Source: Betaproteobacteria bacterium HGW-Betaproteobacteria-3
Lineage (GTDB): Bacteria > Pseudomonadota > Gammaproteobacteria > Burkholderiales > Burkholderiaceae_C
Direction of reading: 5' to 3'
NCBI GenBank assembly: GCA_002842205.1
Contig: PHCI01000002.1
Location: 368,150-432,149 of the forward strand
Length of the DNA: 64,000 bases
The notes below the pieces were generated by a model. It worked only from the letters and a program-made list of their open reading frames with translations. It did no database searches and was not told the DNA's origin. This document shows positions 34,478 through 44,134 of this stretch, piece by piece (within the stretch, counting starts at the first letter, position 1; each line of letters begins with the position of its first letter). Both the position numbers and the translations under genes were made by a program.

Positions 34478-36208
34478 ATGACAATCGACACTCAAGTGAA
34501 AGAACTGACCGACGGGTTTCATCTGGTCATTGATGCGCTGAAGCTCAACGGCATCTCCAACATCTATGGTTTGCCGGGCATTCCCATCACCGACCTGACC
34601 CGCATGCTGCAGGCTGAAGGCATGCGCGTAATTTCGTTCCGGCATGAGCAGAACGCGGGCAATGCCGCCGCCATTGCCGGGTTCATGACCGGCAAGCCTG
34701 GCATTTGCCTGACGGTGTCCGCCCCCGGTTTTCTCAATGGCCTGACTGCGCTGGCCAATGCCACGACCAACTGCTTCCCGATGATCCTGATCAGTGGCTC
34801 CAGCGAGCGAGAGATCGTGGACCTGCAACAGGGTGACTACGAGGAGATGGATCAGTTGGCCATTGCCAAGCCGCTGTGCAAGGCCGCTTTCCGGGTACTC
34901 AACGCCGAAGACATCGGCGTCGGTATCGCCCGGGCCATCCGCTCCGCCGTTTCCGGTCGCCCGGGCGGTGTTTATCTGGACCTGCCGGCCAAGCTCTTTG
35001 GGCAGGCCATGGATGCCGCGGCGGGCAAAGCCTCGCTCATCAAGGTGGTGGACCCGGCGCCGCGCCAGATCCCGGCGCCAGACGCCGTCAAGCGCGCCCT
35101 GGACCTGCTCAAGGACGCCAAGAAGCCTCTGATCCTGTTGGGCAAGGGCGCCGCTTACGCCCAGGCCGACGCCGACATCCGTGCCCTGGTCGAGAAGTCC
35201 GGCATCCCTTACCTGCCCATGTCCATGGCCAAGGGCCTGCTGCCCGACACGCATGAGCAGTCGGCTTCGGCCGCCCGCTCCTTTGTGCTGCCGGAGGCCG
35301 ATGTGGTGCTGCTGATCGGCGCGCGCCTGAACTGGCTGCTCTCGCAGGGCAAGGGCAAGACCTGGGGCGGCAAGGACCACAAGGCCTGGGGTGGCCAGAA
35401 GTTCATCCAGATCGACATCTCCCCCACCGAGGCGGACAGCAATGTGCGCATCGAGGCCCCGCTGGTGGGCGACATTGGTTCCTGCGTCGCGGCCCTGCTT
35501 GCGGGTATGGGCTCCAACTGGGCCAAGCCTCCCATTGAGTGGACCAGCGCCGTGGCCGAGCGGAAGAACAAGAACGTCGCCAAGATGGCCGAGACCCTGG
35601 CCAAGAATCCAACGCCGATGAATTACCACAGCTCGCTCAGCGTGGTGCGCGACATCATCAAGGCGAACCCGGACGCCATGCTTGTCAATGAAGGTGCCAA
35701 CGCACTGGACTTCACTCGCTCCATCGTCGACATGTACAAACCGCGCAAACGTCTGGACGTGGGCACTTGGGGCGTAATGGGCATTGGCATGGGTTTTGCC
35801 GTGGCCGCCGCCGTGGAATCCGGCCAGCCGGTCATCGCCATCGAAGGCGACAGCGCCTTCGGCTTCAGTGGCATGGAGGTCGAAACGATCTGCCGCTACA
35901 ACCTGCCGGTTTGCGTCGTCATCATGAACAACAATGGCGTTTACCGCGGCGACGAGGTCAATGTGACGGGGGGTTCGGACCCGTCACCCCTGGTATTCGT
36001 CAAGGGTGCCCGCTACGAAAAGCTGATGGAGGCTTTCGGTGGCGTGGGCGTGCTCGCCACCACCCCGGCCGAGTTGCGTCACGCCATGGAAGAAGCCATC
36101 AAGTCGCGCAGGCCGACCCTGATCAACGCCGTGATCGACGAAGGTGCCGGCACCGAAAGCGGCCGCATTACCAGCCTCAACCCGACGAGCGCTGCGAAAA
36201 AGAAATAA
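34478..36208 (+). CDS. oxc: Oxalyl-CoA decarboxylase
   Basis: 576 residues. Thiamine-diphosphate enzyme with three domains: the N-terminal Pyr domain ([14 protein letters not shown], and the activating Glu in [19 protein letters not shown] near 58), the central domain that in this family binds ADP/CoA, and the C-terminal PP domain with the metal motif [34 protein letters not shown] near 456. It converts oxalyl-CoA to formyl-CoA and CO2. Its sequence shows [32 protein letters not shown], characteristic of Oxc rather than acetolactate synthase. Formyl-CoA transferase follows after 32 bases, so the two complete the oxalate cycle. Confidence 0.96.
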   Translation: MTIDTQVKELTDGFHLVIDALKLNGISNIYGLPGIPITDLTRMLQAEGMRVISFRHEQNAGNAAAIAGFMTGKPGICLTVSAPGFLNGLTALANATTNCFPMILISGSSEREIVDLQQGDYEEMDQLAIAKPLCKAAFRVLNAEDIGVGIARAIRSAVSGRPGGVYLDLPAKLFGQAMDAAAGKASLIKVVDPAPRQIPAPDAVKRALDLLKDAKKPLILLGKGAAYAQADADIRALVEKSGIPYLPMSMAKGLLPDTHEQSASAARSFVLPEADVVLLIGARLNWLLSQGKGKTWGGKDHKAWGGQKFIQIDISPTEADSNVRIEAPLVGDIGSCVAALLAGMGSNWAKPPIEWTSAVAERKNKNVAKMAETLAKNPTPMNYHSSLSVVRDIIKANPDAMLVNEGANALDFTRSIVDMYKPRKRLDVGTWGVMGIGMGFAVAAAVESGQPVIAIEGDSAFGFSGMEVETICRYNLPVCVVIMNNNGVYRGDEVNVTGGSDPSPLVFVKGARYEKLMEAFGGVGVLATTPAELRHAMEEAIKSRRPTLINAVIDEGAGTESGRITSLNPTSAAKKK

Positions 36209-36240
36209 GTTCCCCAAGCATTTCACAAGGAGATTTGAAA

Positions 36241-37503
36241 ATGTCAGACAAACCGCTTAGCGGCATCAAGATCATTGACTTCACGCACGTGCAAGCCGGC
36301 CCGGCCTGTACCCAGATGCTGGCGTGGTTCGGTGCCGACGTGATCAAGGTGGAGCGACCCGGCGCTGGTGACGTGACACGTAGCCAGTTGCGCGACATCC
36401 CCGATGTTGATGCGCTCTACTTCACGATGCTCAACAGCAACAAGCGAGGTCTGTCCCTCGACACTAAGAAGCCGGAAGGCAAGGCGGTGCTGGAAAAATT
36501 GATCAAGGAAAGCGATGTGCTGGTTGAGAACTTTGGCCCCGGCGCGCTGGATCGCATGGGCTTTTCCTGGGAACGTATCCAGGAGCTCAACCCCAAGTTG
36601 ATTCTGGCCTCGGTCAAAGGTTTTAGCGACGGCCATCACTACGAAGACTTGAAGGTTTACGAAAACGTGGCGCAATGTGCTGGCGGCGCAGCTTCGACCA
36701 CCGGCTGGTGGAAGGGGGAGCACTCCGAACCCACCATATCGGCTGCTGCCTTGGGTGACAGCAATACCGGTATGCACCTGGCCATCGGTATTCTGACGGC
36801 CTATATCGGCCGCCAGAAAACAGGCAAGGGCCAGAAGGTGGCTGTGGCGATGCAGGATGCCGTGCTCAATCTGTGTCGCGTCAAGATGCGCGACCAATTG
36901 CGCCTGGACAAACTGGGTTACCTGGAAGAGTATCCCCAGTACCCGCACGAGAAGTTCGGCGATGTGGTGCCCCGTGGCGGCAATGCCGGTGGCGGCGGTC
37001 AGCCTGGCTGGATTCTGAAGTGCAAGGGCTGGGAAACCGATCCCAACGCCTACATCTATTTCACGGTCCAGGGCCATGCGTGGGGGCCAATTTGCGACGC
37101 ATTGGGCAAGCCCGAGTGGAAAACCGACCCAGCCTACACCACGCCCAAGGCACGCCAGCCCCACATCATGGACATCTTCGGCACGATTGAGGACTGGCTC
37201 AAGGACAAAACCAAGTATGAGGCGGTGGACATTCTGCGCAAATTCGACATTCCTTGCGCACCGGTGTTGTCCATGAAGGAATTGCTCAACGACGAGTCGC
37301 TGCGCAAGAGCGGCTCCATCGTCGAAGTGCCGCACAAGGTGCGTGGCAGCTACTTCACTGTGGGCAGCCCGATCAAGTTCTCCGACCTCAAACCGGAAAT
37401 CACGGCATCTCCGCTGCTGGGCGAGCACACGGACGAAGTTCTGGCGGAACTCGGGTACAGCCAGGACCAGATCAAGGCGCTTCACGAGGCCAAAGCTGTT
37501 TGA
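36241..37503 (+). CDS. frc: Formyl-CoA:oxalate CoA-transferase, first copy
   Basis: 420 residues, start fixed by ACAAGGAGATTTGAAA before the ATG at 36241. Class III CoA-transferase: [31 protein letters not shown] at the start, [17 protein letters not shown], and the catalytic Asp in [13 protein letters not shown] near 173, which corresponds to Asp169 of the Oxalobacter enzyme. The glycine loop [29 protein letters not shown] near 248 is also typical. It moves CoA from formyl-CoA to oxalate, releasing formate for the formate dehydrogenase downstream. It is one of two copies in the operon. Confidence 0.95.
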   Translation: MSDKPLSGIKIIDFTHVQAGPACTQMLAWFGADVIKVERPGAGDVTRSQLRDIPDVDALYFTMLNSNKRGLSLDTKKPEGKAVLEKLIKESDVLVENFGPGALDRMGFSWERIQELNPKLILASVKGFSDGHHYEDLKVYENVAQCAGGAASTTGWWKGEHSEPTISAAALGDSNTGMHLAIGILTAYIGRQKTGKGQKVAVAMQDAVLNLCRVKMRDQLRLDKLGYLEEYPQYPHEKFGDVVPRGGNAGGGGQPGWILKCKGWETDPNAYIYFTVQGHAWGPICDALGKPEWKTDPAYTTPKARQPHIMDIFGTIEDWLKDKTKYEAVDILRKFDIPCAPVLSMKELLNDESLRKSGSIVEVPHKVRGSYFTVGSPIKFSDLKPEITASPLLGEHTDEVLAELGYSQDQIKALHEAKAV

Positions 37504-37547
37504 CGTTGACCCGAGTCACCGTCGCACCCATACCGAAGGACATTGTC

Positions 37548-37994
37548 ATGGGCATCGAAATTGACCTGCAAAGTCTGGTTTCAGCGATCGGTGATGCGAT
37601 TGTGGTCTCGGACGCAGACAACAACATCATCCACTGGAACCCGGCAGCGGAGCGGATGTTCGGTCATTCGCGTGATCAGGCGGTCGGGCAGTCGCTCGAC
37701 ATGATCATCCCGGAGCGCTTGCGCAAACGGCACGGAGAAGGCTATCGCAAGACGATGGAGACCGGCGTCACAAAATACGGCACCGATGTGTTGCGTGTGC
37801 CTGCCGTTCACCGGGATGGCTCGGGCATGTCCATCGCCTTCACGGTGGCGATGCTGTATGCGCCGGATGGCAAGGTCAATGCCGTGGCGGCCGTGATTCG
37901 GGATGAAACCACGCGTTTCACCGAAGATCGCCAGCTGCGAAAGCGCCTGGCAGAACTTGAGGCGCAAGTCGCGGGAAAGGGGCAAAACGCATGA
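37548..37994 (+). CDS. Single-domain PAS protein in the oxalate operon
   Basis: 148 residues from the ATG at 37548 (GAAGGACATTGTC upstream). One PAS domain (about 8-125: DAIVVSDADNNIIHWNPAAERMFGHSRDQAVGQSLDMIIPERLRKRHGEGY) with a short coiled C-terminal helix (RQLRKRLAELEAQVAG). No output domain (kinase, GGDEF or HTH) is attached, so it must act through a partner or as a redox/ligand sensor. The RHxxGY segment resembles PAS domains seen in heme- or flavin-type sensors, but no cofactor ligand can be named with confidence. It lies between two frc genes. Confidence 0.82.
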   Translation: MGIEIDLQSLVSAIGDAIVVSDADNNIIHWNPAAERMFGHSRDQAVGQSLDMIIPERLRKRHGEGYRKTMETGVTKYGTDVLRVPAVHRDGSGMSIAFTVAMLYAPDGKVNAVAAVIRDETTRFTEDRQLRKRLAELEAQVAGKGQNA

Positions 37995-38113
37995 ACCCGT
38001 TTGGCGTATGGGTGAGGGTTGTGCCCGATCGGATGAACAGAATCAACTGACAGGTCGTACGGGCGGTGTCGCCCCCGATGCAATGGCAAAATTGATGCCA
38101 GGACTGCATACAC

Positions 38114-38144
38114 GTGCAAATTGTCCAGGCAGGTGCAAATTTGC
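38114..38144. promoter_or_regulatory. Direct repeat and palindrome upstream of the second frc gene
   Basis: GTGCAAATT occurs at 38114-38122 and again at 38133-38141, spaced 19 bases apart. The second copy is part of the perfect ten-base palindrome GCAAATTTGC (38135-38144). The gap 37995-38176 also contains a GGGCG-GTGT-CGCCC hairpin near 38061-38074 that may end the upstream transcript. This suggests a separately regulated promoter for frc2 and formate dehydrogenase. Confidence 0.5.
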
Positions 38145-38176
38145 GTCTGATGTACGTACGAAACAGGAGTTAGTTG

Positions 38177-39424
38177 ATGACCAAGGCACTCGAAGGCGTT
38201 CGAATTCTTGACTTTACCCATGTGCAATCGGGGCCGACGTGCACCCAGTTGCTGGCGTGGTTCGGCGCCGACGTGATCAAAGTAGAACGGGCAGGCGAAG
38301 GCGATGCGACGCGAGGGCAGTTGCGCGACATTCCCGGGGTGGACAGCTTGTACTTCACCATGTTGAACCACAACAAGCGTTCCATCACGCTGGACACCAA
38401 AAAAGCCAAAGGCAAGGAAGTGCTGGACCGGCTGATCCGTGAATGCGATGTGCTGGTCGAGAATTTTGCCCCTGGCGCGCTGGACCGCATGGGCATTACC
38501 TGGGAGCACATCCAGGCATTGAACCCCCGCATGATCGTCGCCTCGGTCAAAGGTTTTGGCCCCGGGAAGTATGAAGAATGCAAGGTCTACGAAAACGTTG
38601 CGCAATGCGCAGGGGGTTCGGCGTCCACCACGGGGTTTGACGATGGGCCACCCATGGTTACGGGGGCACAAATTGGCGACAGCGGCACAGGCCTGCATCT
38701 GGCGCTGGGCATCGTGGCGGCACTGTATCAACGCCAGACCACAGGGCGGGGACAAAAAGTCCTGGCACCCATGCAGGATGCCGTGCTGAACCTGTGCCGC
38801 GTCAAGTTGCGGGACCAGCAGCGGCTTGAACGCACGGGCACCATGCACGAGTATCCGCAGTATCCCGATGGAAAATTTGGTGAAGCCGTGCCGCGTGCCG
38901 GCAATGCATCGGGTGGCGGGCAGCCTGGCTCCATCTTGCGGTGCAAGGGATGGGAGCACGACCCCAACGCCTACATCTACTTCATCACCCAGGCGGCGGT
39001 ATGGCCAGCGATCTGCAAGGTCATCGGCGAAGACGGCTGGATTGACGACGAGGCTTATGCGACGCCGCAGGCCCGCCTGTTGCACCTGAAGCCCATTTTT
39101 GCGCGGATCGAGCGCTGGACCATGACCAAGGACAAGTTCGAGGCCATGGACATCCTCAACCAGTACGACATTCCCTGCGGGCCGATTCTTTCGATGAAGG
39201 AGATTGCCAATGACCCTGCCTTGCGCGCCACGGGCACCATTGTCGAGGTGGACCATCCCACCCGTGGCCGGTACCTGACGGTTGGCAACCCCATCAAGCT
39301 GTCTGACAGCCCGACGGACGTGACACGGTCGCCGCTGCTGGGTGAGCATACCGATGAAATCCTGCAGCAGCTCGGCTATGGCACCGACGAGGTGGCCATG
39401 TTGCACACCGAATTGGTGGTCTGA
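38177..39424 (+). CDS. frc: Formyl-CoA:oxalate CoA-transferase, second copy
   Basis: 415 residues from ATG 38177 with CAGGAGTTAGTTG upstream. It matches the first copy closely over its length: [54 protein letters not shown] at the N-terminus and the catalytic Asp in [15 protein letters not shown] near 168. The region after residue 140 ([10 protein letters not shown] instead of SAAALGDSN) and the [22 protein letters not shown] loop differ. The enzyme may be tuned for a different CoA acceptor or may be an isozyme. It directly precedes formate dehydrogenase. Confidence 0.92.
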   Translation: MTKALEGVRILDFTHVQSGPTCTQLLAWFGADVIKVERAGEGDATRGQLRDIPGVDSLYFTMLNHNKRSITLDTKKAKGKEVLDRLIRECDVLVENFAPGALDRMGITWEHIQALNPRMIVASVKGFGPGKYEECKVYENVAQCAGGSASTTGFDDGPPMVTGAQIGDSGTGLHLALGIVAALYQRQTTGRGQKVLAPMQDAVLNLCRVKLRDQQRLERTGTMHEYPQYPDGKFGEAVPRAGNASGGGQPGSILRCKGWEHDPNAYIYFITQAAVWPAICKVIGEDGWIDDEAYATPQARLLHLKPIFARIERWTMTKDKFEAMDILNQYDIPCGPILSMKEIANDPALRATGTIVEVDHPTRGRYLTVGNPIKLSDSPTDVTRSPLLGEHTDEILQQLGYGTDEVAMLHTELVV

Positions 39425-39518
39425 GCGTCGCCTGTCGGCGGTTTTCGGCAGTCGTGGTTGCAGCCATTGTCACGAGAGTTCCAGTTTATTTCCGACCCTA
39501 TACAACCGCCTCAAACCG

Positions 39519-41213
39519 ATGACACAAACCATCATTCCCATCGCAGCGTTGCCTGCTTCCAGCCAGAGAAAGCGCCAGGCGCCCAAGGGACGCAGGGTGG
39601 ACCCTGTCGCGCTGTCCGAAGTTTGCGAATTGCTCGGGGACACATCACGCCAGCGCGATCTTCTGATCGAGCATCTGCACAAAATTCAGGATCGCTACGG
39701 GGCGCTGTCGGCTGCGCATCTTGCTGCGCTGGCGCAGGAGATGAAGCTTGCGCAGACCGAGGTCTATGAGGTCGCCACGTTCTATCATCATTTCGACGTC
39801 GTCAAGGAAGGCGGCGAAGCGCCGGCAGGGTTGACCGTGAGGGTGTGTGATGGCCTGTCTTGTGAAATGGCAGGCGCGCAGGAGCTGCTGAAAAAACTGC
39901 CTTCCATCCTGGGGCGGAGCGTCCGGGTCATTGCGGCGCCGTGCGTGGGGCGATGTGAACAGGCGCCGGTGGCCGTGGTTGGGCAGAACCCCGTTCCCAA
40001 CGCCACCGTCGAAGCGGTGTCGGCCGCCGCGCAGGCGGGGCAGACGCGGCATGTGCCCGACGGCTTTGTTGACTTCGATGCCTACCGGGCCCATGGCGGG
40101 TATGCGCTGTGGCAGGACTGTGTTTCGGGCGCCCGTGATGTGGAGTCCGTCCTCAAGACCATGGAAGATTCCGGCCTGCGTGGTCTGGGAGGCGCCGGGT
40201 TCCCGGCCGGGCGCAAGTGGCGCATTGTGCGGGCCGAGCAGGGGCCGCGCCTGATGGCGGTCAACATTGATGAAGGCGAACCGGGGACCTTCAAGGACCG
40301 CGTTTATCTGGAGCGTGATCCGCACCGGTTCCTGGAGGGCATGCTGATCGCCGCCTGGGCCGTGGGCATCGACCAGATATACGTGTATCTGCGCGACGAA
40401 TATCACGGTTGCCGTGCCATGCTGGAAGCCGAATTGGCGCGTCTCAAGACGGCCTCTGCGGCCGCCTTGCCCGAGATCCATTTGCGGCGCGGCGCGGGAG
40501 CCTATATCTGCGGCGAAGAATCCGCCATGATCGAATCGATCGAAGGCAAGCGCGGCATGCCGCGCCTGCGACCGCCCTACGTGGCACAGGTGGGGCTGTT
40601 TGGGCGTCCGACGCTGGAGCACAACTTCGAGACGCTCTACTGGGTGCGCGAACTTCTCGAAAAGGGCGGCGCCTGGTTTGCCTCGCAGGGCCGCAACGGC
40701 CGCAAGGGCTTGCGATCCTTCTCGGTGTCCGGGCGTGTGAAACAGCCTGGCGTCAAGCTGGCACCGGCGGGCATCACGATCCAGCAGTTGATCGACGAAC
40801 ATTGCGGGGGAATGCAGGACGGTCATGCGTTTTACGCTTACCTGCCGGGCGGTGCCTCGGGCGGGATTTTGCCCGCGTCGATGAATGAAATTCCCCTGGA
40901 CTTTGACACCTTGCAGCCGTACGGCTGTTTCATCGGCTCTGCGGCGGTGGTGGTGCTCTCCGACCACGACACCGCTGTAGGCGCTGCGCGCAATCTGATG
41001 AATTTTTTCCGGCATGAGTCGTGCGGCCAATGCACACCTTGCCGCGTGGGCACGGCCAAGGCCGCAGCGCTGATTGCGAAGCCGTCCTGGGACGTGGGCC
41101 TGTTGGCTGAACTGTCGATGGTCATGCGCGAGGCATCCATTTGCGGCCTGGGTCAGGCGGCGCCCAATCCGGTGGATTGTGTCGTCAAATATTTCCCGCA
41201 CGAGTTGACCTGA
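39519..41213 (+). CDS. NAD-dependent formate dehydrogenase beta subunit (fused NuoE-NuoF type)
   Basis: 564 residues from the ATG at 39519; the open frame before it overlaps frc and is not coding. The N-terminal thioredoxin-like NuoE domain (about 30-165) has [2Fe-2S] ligands in CDGLSCEMAG near 110 and CVGRCEQAP near 142. The NuoF part (about 185-560) has GLGGAGFPAGRKW, DEGEPGTFKDRVYLERDPHR for FMN and NADH, and SCGQCTPCRVGT near 502 for a [4Fe-4S] cluster. This is the diaphorase arm that hands electrons from formate to NAD+. Fusion of these two subunits resembles the tungsten FDH1 of Methylobacterium, whose beta subunit is built this way. Confidence 0.9.
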   Translation: MTQTIIPIAALPASSQRKRQAPKGRRVDPVALSEVCELLGDTSRQRDLLIEHLHKIQDRYGALSAAHLAALAQEMKLAQTEVYEVATFYHHFDVVKEGGEAPAGLTVRVCDGLSCEMAGAQELLKKLPSILGRSVRVIAAPCVGRCEQAPVAVVGQNPVPNATVEAVSAAAQAGQTRHVPDGFVDFDAYRAHGGYALWQDCVSGARDVESVLKTMEDSGLRGLGGAGFPAGRKWRIVRAEQGPRLMAVNIDEGEPGTFKDRVYLERDPHRFLEGMLIAAWAVGIDQIYVYLRDEYHGCRAMLEAELARLKTASAAALPEIHLRRGAGAYICGEESAMIESIEGKRGMPRLRPPYVAQVGLFGRPTLEHNFETLYWVRELLEKGGAWFASQGRNGRKGLRSFSVSGRVKQPGVKLAPAGITIQQLIDEHCGGMQDGHAFYAYLPGGASGGILPASMNEIPLDFDTLQPYGCFIGSAAVVVLSDHDTAVGAARNLMNFFRHESCGQCTPCRVGTAKAAALIAKPSWDVGLLAELSMVMREASICGLGQAAPNPVDCVVKYFPHELT

Positions 41214-41262
41214 CCAACGCGCCACGTGGCGACCGTTGAACTGAACACAAAGGAAACAGTCC

Positions 41263-44091
41263 ATGAATGCCATCACCCGCGATGAAATGTCGAAGCTGGA
41301 CGGGCCCGGGATCACGTTCAGCCTGAACGGGCGGGAGGTCCAGGCCGGTGCGACCGAAACCCTGCTGGATGTTGCGCGGCGCGAAGGACTCGAAGTGCCG
41401 CATCTCTGCTACAAGGACGGGCTGGAAACTGCGGGCAATTGTCGCGCCTGCGTTGTTGAAATTGGCGGCGAGCGCGTGTTGGCGCCGTCTTGCTGCCGCC
41501 GTCCGGCGAACGGGATGAAGGTGAGCACTGACAGCGAGCGCGCCGTGACCGCCCAGAAAATGGTGCTGGAACTGCTGCTCTCGGACATGCCTGAGCAGGC
41601 TTACACCCGCGACAACGAGGTGGATCAATGGGCCCGCAAGCTCGCTCTGGGCAAACCCCGCTTTGCGCCCCGTGCCGCGGTGCAGAACGACGCCTCGCAC
41701 CCGGCCATCGCGGTCAACCTTGACGCCTGCATCCAGTGCACGCGCTGCGTTCGCGCCTGCCGCGACGAGCAGGTCAACGACGTGATCGGATTGGCCTTCC
41801 GGGGGGACCACGCCAAGATCGTGTTTGACATGGACGACCCCATGGGGGCGTCCACCTGCGTGGGTTGCGGCGAGTGCGTGCAGGCCTGCCCCACCGGCGC
41901 CCTGATGCCGGCACGCGAGGCCGCTCTGACGGTGCCTGACAAAAAGGTGGATTCGGTGTGCCCCTATTGCGGGGTGGGCTGCCAACTGACCTACAACGTC
42001 AAGGATGACCGGATTCTTTATGTGGAAGGCCGCGACGGGCCAGCCAACCACTCTCGCCTTTGCGTGAAGGGTCGCTATGGTTTTGATTACGCACACCATC
42101 CCCACCGCCTGACCACGCCGCTGATCCGACGTGCCGATGCGCCCAAACGGGGCGACTTTGTCATGGACCCGGGCCGTGTCATGGAGGTATTTCGCGAAGC
42201 CACCTGGGAGGAAGCGCTCGACTTTGCCGGTGGCAAGCTCAAGGCGATCCGTGACCAGCATGGCAAAAAATCACTGGCGGGCTTCGGATCGGCCAAAGGG
42301 AGCAACGAAGAGGCTTACCTGTTCCAGAAACTGGTGCGCACCGGTTTTGGCAGCAACAACGTGGACCACTGCACGCGACTGTGCCATGCATCGTCCGTGG
42401 TCGCCTTGCTCGAAGGCACGGGTTCTGGCGGCGTGTCCAACCCGGTGATGGACGTGACCAAGGCAGAGGTCGTGATCATCATTGGCGCGAACCCCACCGT
42501 CAACCATCCGGTGGCCGCAAGCTGGATCAAGAATGCTGCGCGCAATGGCATGAAGCTGATCGTCTGCGACCCGCGGCGTTCGGACCTTTCCCGTATTGCC
42601 CACCGGTTCCTCCAGTTCAAGCCCGACACCGATGTGGCCATGCTCAACGCCATGATGAACGTGATCGTGACCGAAGGTCTGGTCAACGAGGAATTCATCG
42701 CGCAACGCACCATTGGTTATGACGAGCTTCGCCGCAACGTCGAGGGCTATACGCCGGAGGCGATGGCACCGATTTGCGGCATTGATGCGCAGACCCTGCG
42801 CGAGGTCGCCCGCCTGTATGCAACCTCCAGGGGCTCGATGATCCTTTGGGGCATGGGCGTGAGTCAGCACGTGCACGGCACCGACAACGCGCGCTGCCTC
42901 ATTGCGTTGGCGCTGATGACCGGCCAGATTGGCCGGCCCGGCACCGGGCTGCATCCCTTGCGCGGCCAGAACAATGTGCAGGGGGCTTCAGACGCCGGTC
43001 TGATCCCGATGATGTACCCGGACTACCAGCATGTCACCGACCCTGGTGTGCGGTCCCGCTTCGAAAAGGCATGGAAGGTCGCGGCCGGCTCGCTGGACGA
43101 CAAGCCGGGCCTGACGGTGGTGGAGGTCATGCACGCGATCAAGCGTGGCGGCATCCGTGGCATGTATGTGCAGGGTGAGAACCCCGCCATGTCGGACCCC
43201 GACGCCAACCACGCACGGGAGGCACTTGCAGCACTGGACCATCTGGTGGTGCAGGATATTTTCCTGACCGAAACCGCGTACCTCGCCGACGTCATCCTGC
43301 CGGCCAGCGCATTTCCGGAAAAGACCGGCACGTTCACCAATACCGATCGTCTGGTCCAGATGGGCCGGCAGGCGATCAACCCGCCGGGCGATGCCCGGCA
43401 AGACCTCTGGATCATCCAGCAGATGGCCGCCCGGCTGGATCTGGACTGGCCGTACAGGCACGTGTCCGAGGTGTTTGAGGAAATGCGCCACACCATGCCC
43501 AGCATCGGGGGCATCACCTGGGAGCGGCTGGAGCGCGAACACGCGGTCACCTATCCGTGTCTGAACGAGGGCGACCCGGGCGAACCGGTGGTCTTCCAGA
43601 CCGATTTTCCGCGCGAAGGGGGCAAGGCGAGGTTTGTTCCCGCTGACATTATTCCGGCGGCCGAGCGTCCCGACGCCGAATACCCGATGGTGTTGATCAC
43701 CGGGCGCCAACTCGAACACTGGCACACCGGCAGCATGACCCGGCGAGCCACCGTGCTCGACGCCCTGGAGCCGGACCCGACGGCGTTGATTCATCCGCTG
43801 GACCTTGCCGCCCTGGGCGGTCAGCCGGGCGATGTGGTGACCATTGCCTCGCGGCGCGGGCAGGTAACCCTCTATGCGCGTGCTGACGACGGCACGCCGC
43901 GCGGGGCGGTGTTCGTGCCCTTCTGCTTTTACGAAGCGGCCATCAACAAGCTTACCAACGCCGCACTGGATCCGTTTGCCAAAATTCCGGAGTTCAAGTA
44001 CTGCGCGATCCGGGTGACATTGGGCGGGGATGCACCGGTGCAGGGCAGCTATGGCGGGGGCCAGGCGCTTCGGGCGCTCGAAAGCGCCTGA
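41263..44091 (+). CDS. NAD-dependent formate dehydrogenase alpha subunit (NuoG-FdhF type)
   Basis: 942 residues. An N-terminal NuoG-like part holds a [2Fe-2S] site (CYKDGLETAGNCRAC near 49) and two [4Fe-4S] sites (CIQCTRCVRACRDE near 156 and CVGCGECVQACPTG near 200). The molybdopterin domain begins with CPYCGVGCQLTYN near 233, its own cluster. The probable catalytic Cys374 is in DHCTRLCHASS, with Cys rather than selenocysteine. Later motifs (SMILWGMGVSQHVHGTDNARC, GRPGTGLHPLRGQNNVQGASDAG) bind the pterin. It oxidises formate from the Oxc/Frc cycle to CO2. Whether Mo or W is used cannot be told here. No accessory fdhD or cofactor gene is in the window. Confidence 0.93.
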   Translation: MNAITRDEMSKLDGPGITFSLNGREVQAGATETLLDVARREGLEVPHLCYKDGLETAGNCRACVVEIGGERVLAPSCCRRPANGMKVSTDSERAVTAQKMVLELLLSDMPEQAYTRDNEVDQWARKLALGKPRFAPRAAVQNDASHPAIAVNLDACIQCTRCVRACRDEQVNDVIGLAFRGDHAKIVFDMDDPMGASTCVGCGECVQACPTGALMPAREAALTVPDKKVDSVCPYCGVGCQLTYNVKDDRILYVEGRDGPANHSRLCVKGRYGFDYAHHPHRLTTPLIRRADAPKRGDFVMDPGRVMEVFREATWEEALDFAGGKLKAIRDQHGKKSLAGFGSAKGSNEEAYLFQKLVRTGFGSNNVDHCTRLCHASSVVALLEGTGSGGVSNPVMDVTKAEVVIIIGANPTVNHPVAASWIKNAARNGMKLIVCDPRRSDLSRIAHRFLQFKPDTDVAMLNAMMNVIVTEGLVNEEFIAQRTIGYDELRRNVEGYTPEAMAPICGIDAQTLREVARLYATSRGSMILWGMGVSQHVHGTDNARCLIALALMTGQIGRPGTGLHPLRGQNNVQGASDAGLIPMMYPDYQHVTDPGVRSRFEKAWKVAAGSLDDKPGLTVVEVMHAIKRGGIRGMYVQGENPAMSDPDANHAREALAALDHLVVQDIFLTETAYLADVILPASAFPEKTGTFTNTDRLVQMGRQAINPPGDARQDLWIIQQMAARLDLDWPYRHVSEVFEEMRHTMPSIGGITWERLEREHAVTYPCLNEGDPGEPVVFQTDFPREGGKARFVPADIIPAAERPDAEYPMVLITGRQLEHWHTGSMTRRATVLDALEPDPTALIHPLDLAALGGQPGDVVTIASRRGQVTLYARADDGTPRGAVFVPFCFYEAAINKLTNAALDPFAKIPEFKYCAIRVTLGGDAPVQGSYGGGQALRALESA

Positions 44092-44110
44092 CCAGACGAT
44101 TTTGCACGCC

Positions 44111-44120
44111 GGGGGGGGGG
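44111..44120 (+). repeat. Homopolymeric G tract downstream of formate dehydrogenase
   Basis: Ten consecutive G in the short gap between the convergent fdh alpha and TauE-type genes. It is preceded by TTTGCACGCC. It is similar to the tract at 30551-30562. Confidence 0.85.
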
Positions 44121-44134
44121 CGCTTGCGTCCGCC

